Origin: an uncultured Prevotella sp.
GTDB taxonomy: Bacteria; Bacteroidota; Bacteroidia; Bacteroidales; Bacteroidaceae
Direction of reading: 5' to 3'
DNA: 40,364 nucleotides
Assembly (NCBI GenBank): GCA_902477645.1
Contig: CABSIA010000009.1
Span: 1 to 40,364, forward strand
Below, piece by piece: positions 40,019 to 40,364 of this stretch (its first letter is position 1; each line of letters starts with the position of its first letter). The translations under genes and the position numbers were made by a program. Below the pieces are notes generated by a model. That model ran no database searches. It saw only the letters and a program-made list of their open reading frames with translations, and was not told the DNA's origin.

Positions 40019-40364
40019 TTAATACCAGTCTTCAGAATACATGTTATTGTCTACCACATTCACCGGTACAAACTCTACGAAGTCGAGCTGCCACTTTAGG
40101 TCAGAGTCATCATTGATAACGTTCTTGAAACGGAACCAGAACTCATCACTCTGCTTAACGTTAACACGTCCGAGCACACGGCGAAGTGTAACAACACCGT
40201 CACCACGGCAGTTCTTAGTAGTCTTTGTATCACCATCATCGCCAGGGTGTCCGCAGAATGCGTAAGGACCACGCATATATCCACGGTTCTTCATAGCCTC
40301 GTCAGATGCGATGCCTTGGTCATCTTCCTCATAGAAAGCGGTCCAGCCTGTACGTGGGTCATCT
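40019..40364 (-). CDS. C-terminal part of a gene heading the fasciclin-SusCD operon (5' end outside window)
   Basis: Minus-strand reading is open from the window edge to the stop at 40019 (115 codons, DDPRTGWTAFYEEDDQGIAS ... NNMYSEDWY). The end, LKWQLDFVEFVPVNVVDNNMYSEDWY, resembles the C-terminal beta-sandwich ends of surface lipoproteins encoded with fasciclin and SusC/SusD genes. ATG 40294 is internal, not the start, because coding-like sequence continues upstream of it. The family cannot be named from this part. Confidence 0.6.
   Translation of the reverse strand, partial: DDPRTGWTAFYEEDDQGIASDEAMKNRGYMRGPYAFCGHPGDDGDTKTTKNCRGDGVVTLRRVLGRVNVKQSDEFWFRFKNVINDDSDLKWQLDFVEFVPVNVVDNNMYSEDWY

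Overview
The window looks like a chromosomal segment of a Bacteroidota bacterium, most likely order Bacteroidales and close to Prevotellaceae. The reasons are two SusC/SusD outer-membrane uptake pairs, lipoproteins with Cys-plus-acidic N-termini, a fused pectin hydrolase, the short Prevotella-type C-terminal tail (NLxGxRV...KGxVIxNGKK), few Shine-Dalgarno sites, and many promoters of the Bacteroidota type (TTTG, 18-20 bp, TAnnTTTG). This placement comes from reading the sequence only; no database search was possible.

Layout. 1-3234 (minus strand): a TonB-dependent-type outer-membrane protein running off the left edge, preceded by a membrane-anchored winged-helix regulator, then a YafQ-type toxin-antitoxin pair. 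3473-7723 (plus): an exported SH3-tailed protein and an M16 metalloprotease. 8014-9240 (minus): three small unknown genes and a nitroreductase. 9438-11658 (plus): a trp unit with a tryptophan leader peptide, a transcription attenuator, trpF and trpB. 11811-14137: a deleted IS1380-type transposase remnant, an unknown gene, a 41-residue protein and rpe. 14180-14998 (minus): an ECF sigma factor and, upstream of it, a candidate 70-nt small RNA with its own promoter and terminator. 15189-29315: a pectin utilisation locus with a GH28-GH105 fusion, a PL1 pectate lyase, two secreted proteins with shared tails, SusC, SusD and a surface FN3/beta-helix lipoprotein. 29455-29919: greA. 30193-40364 (minus): an MG2-type exported protein, and a separate SusC/SusD operon headed by a fasciclin lipoprotein and an incomplete gene.

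How it works together. In the pectin locus PL1 would cut polygalacturonan outside the cell. SusD and the beta-helix lipoprotein would hold fragments at the surface and SusC would import them. The GH28-GH105 fusion would trim both saturated and unsaturated oligomers. No hybrid two-component or SusR regulator for it is visible. The second SusC/SusD operon carries fasciclin domains and no visible glycan-degrading enzyme.

The most interesting non-coding signals are the trp attenuator (9438-9648), the small RNA (14927-14998), a family of GTAG-headed palindromes (REP/REPIN-like) at intergenic sites, including one inside the trp operon, and two arrays of palindromes with 22-23 bp period between convergent genes (7845-7955 and 29931-30083).
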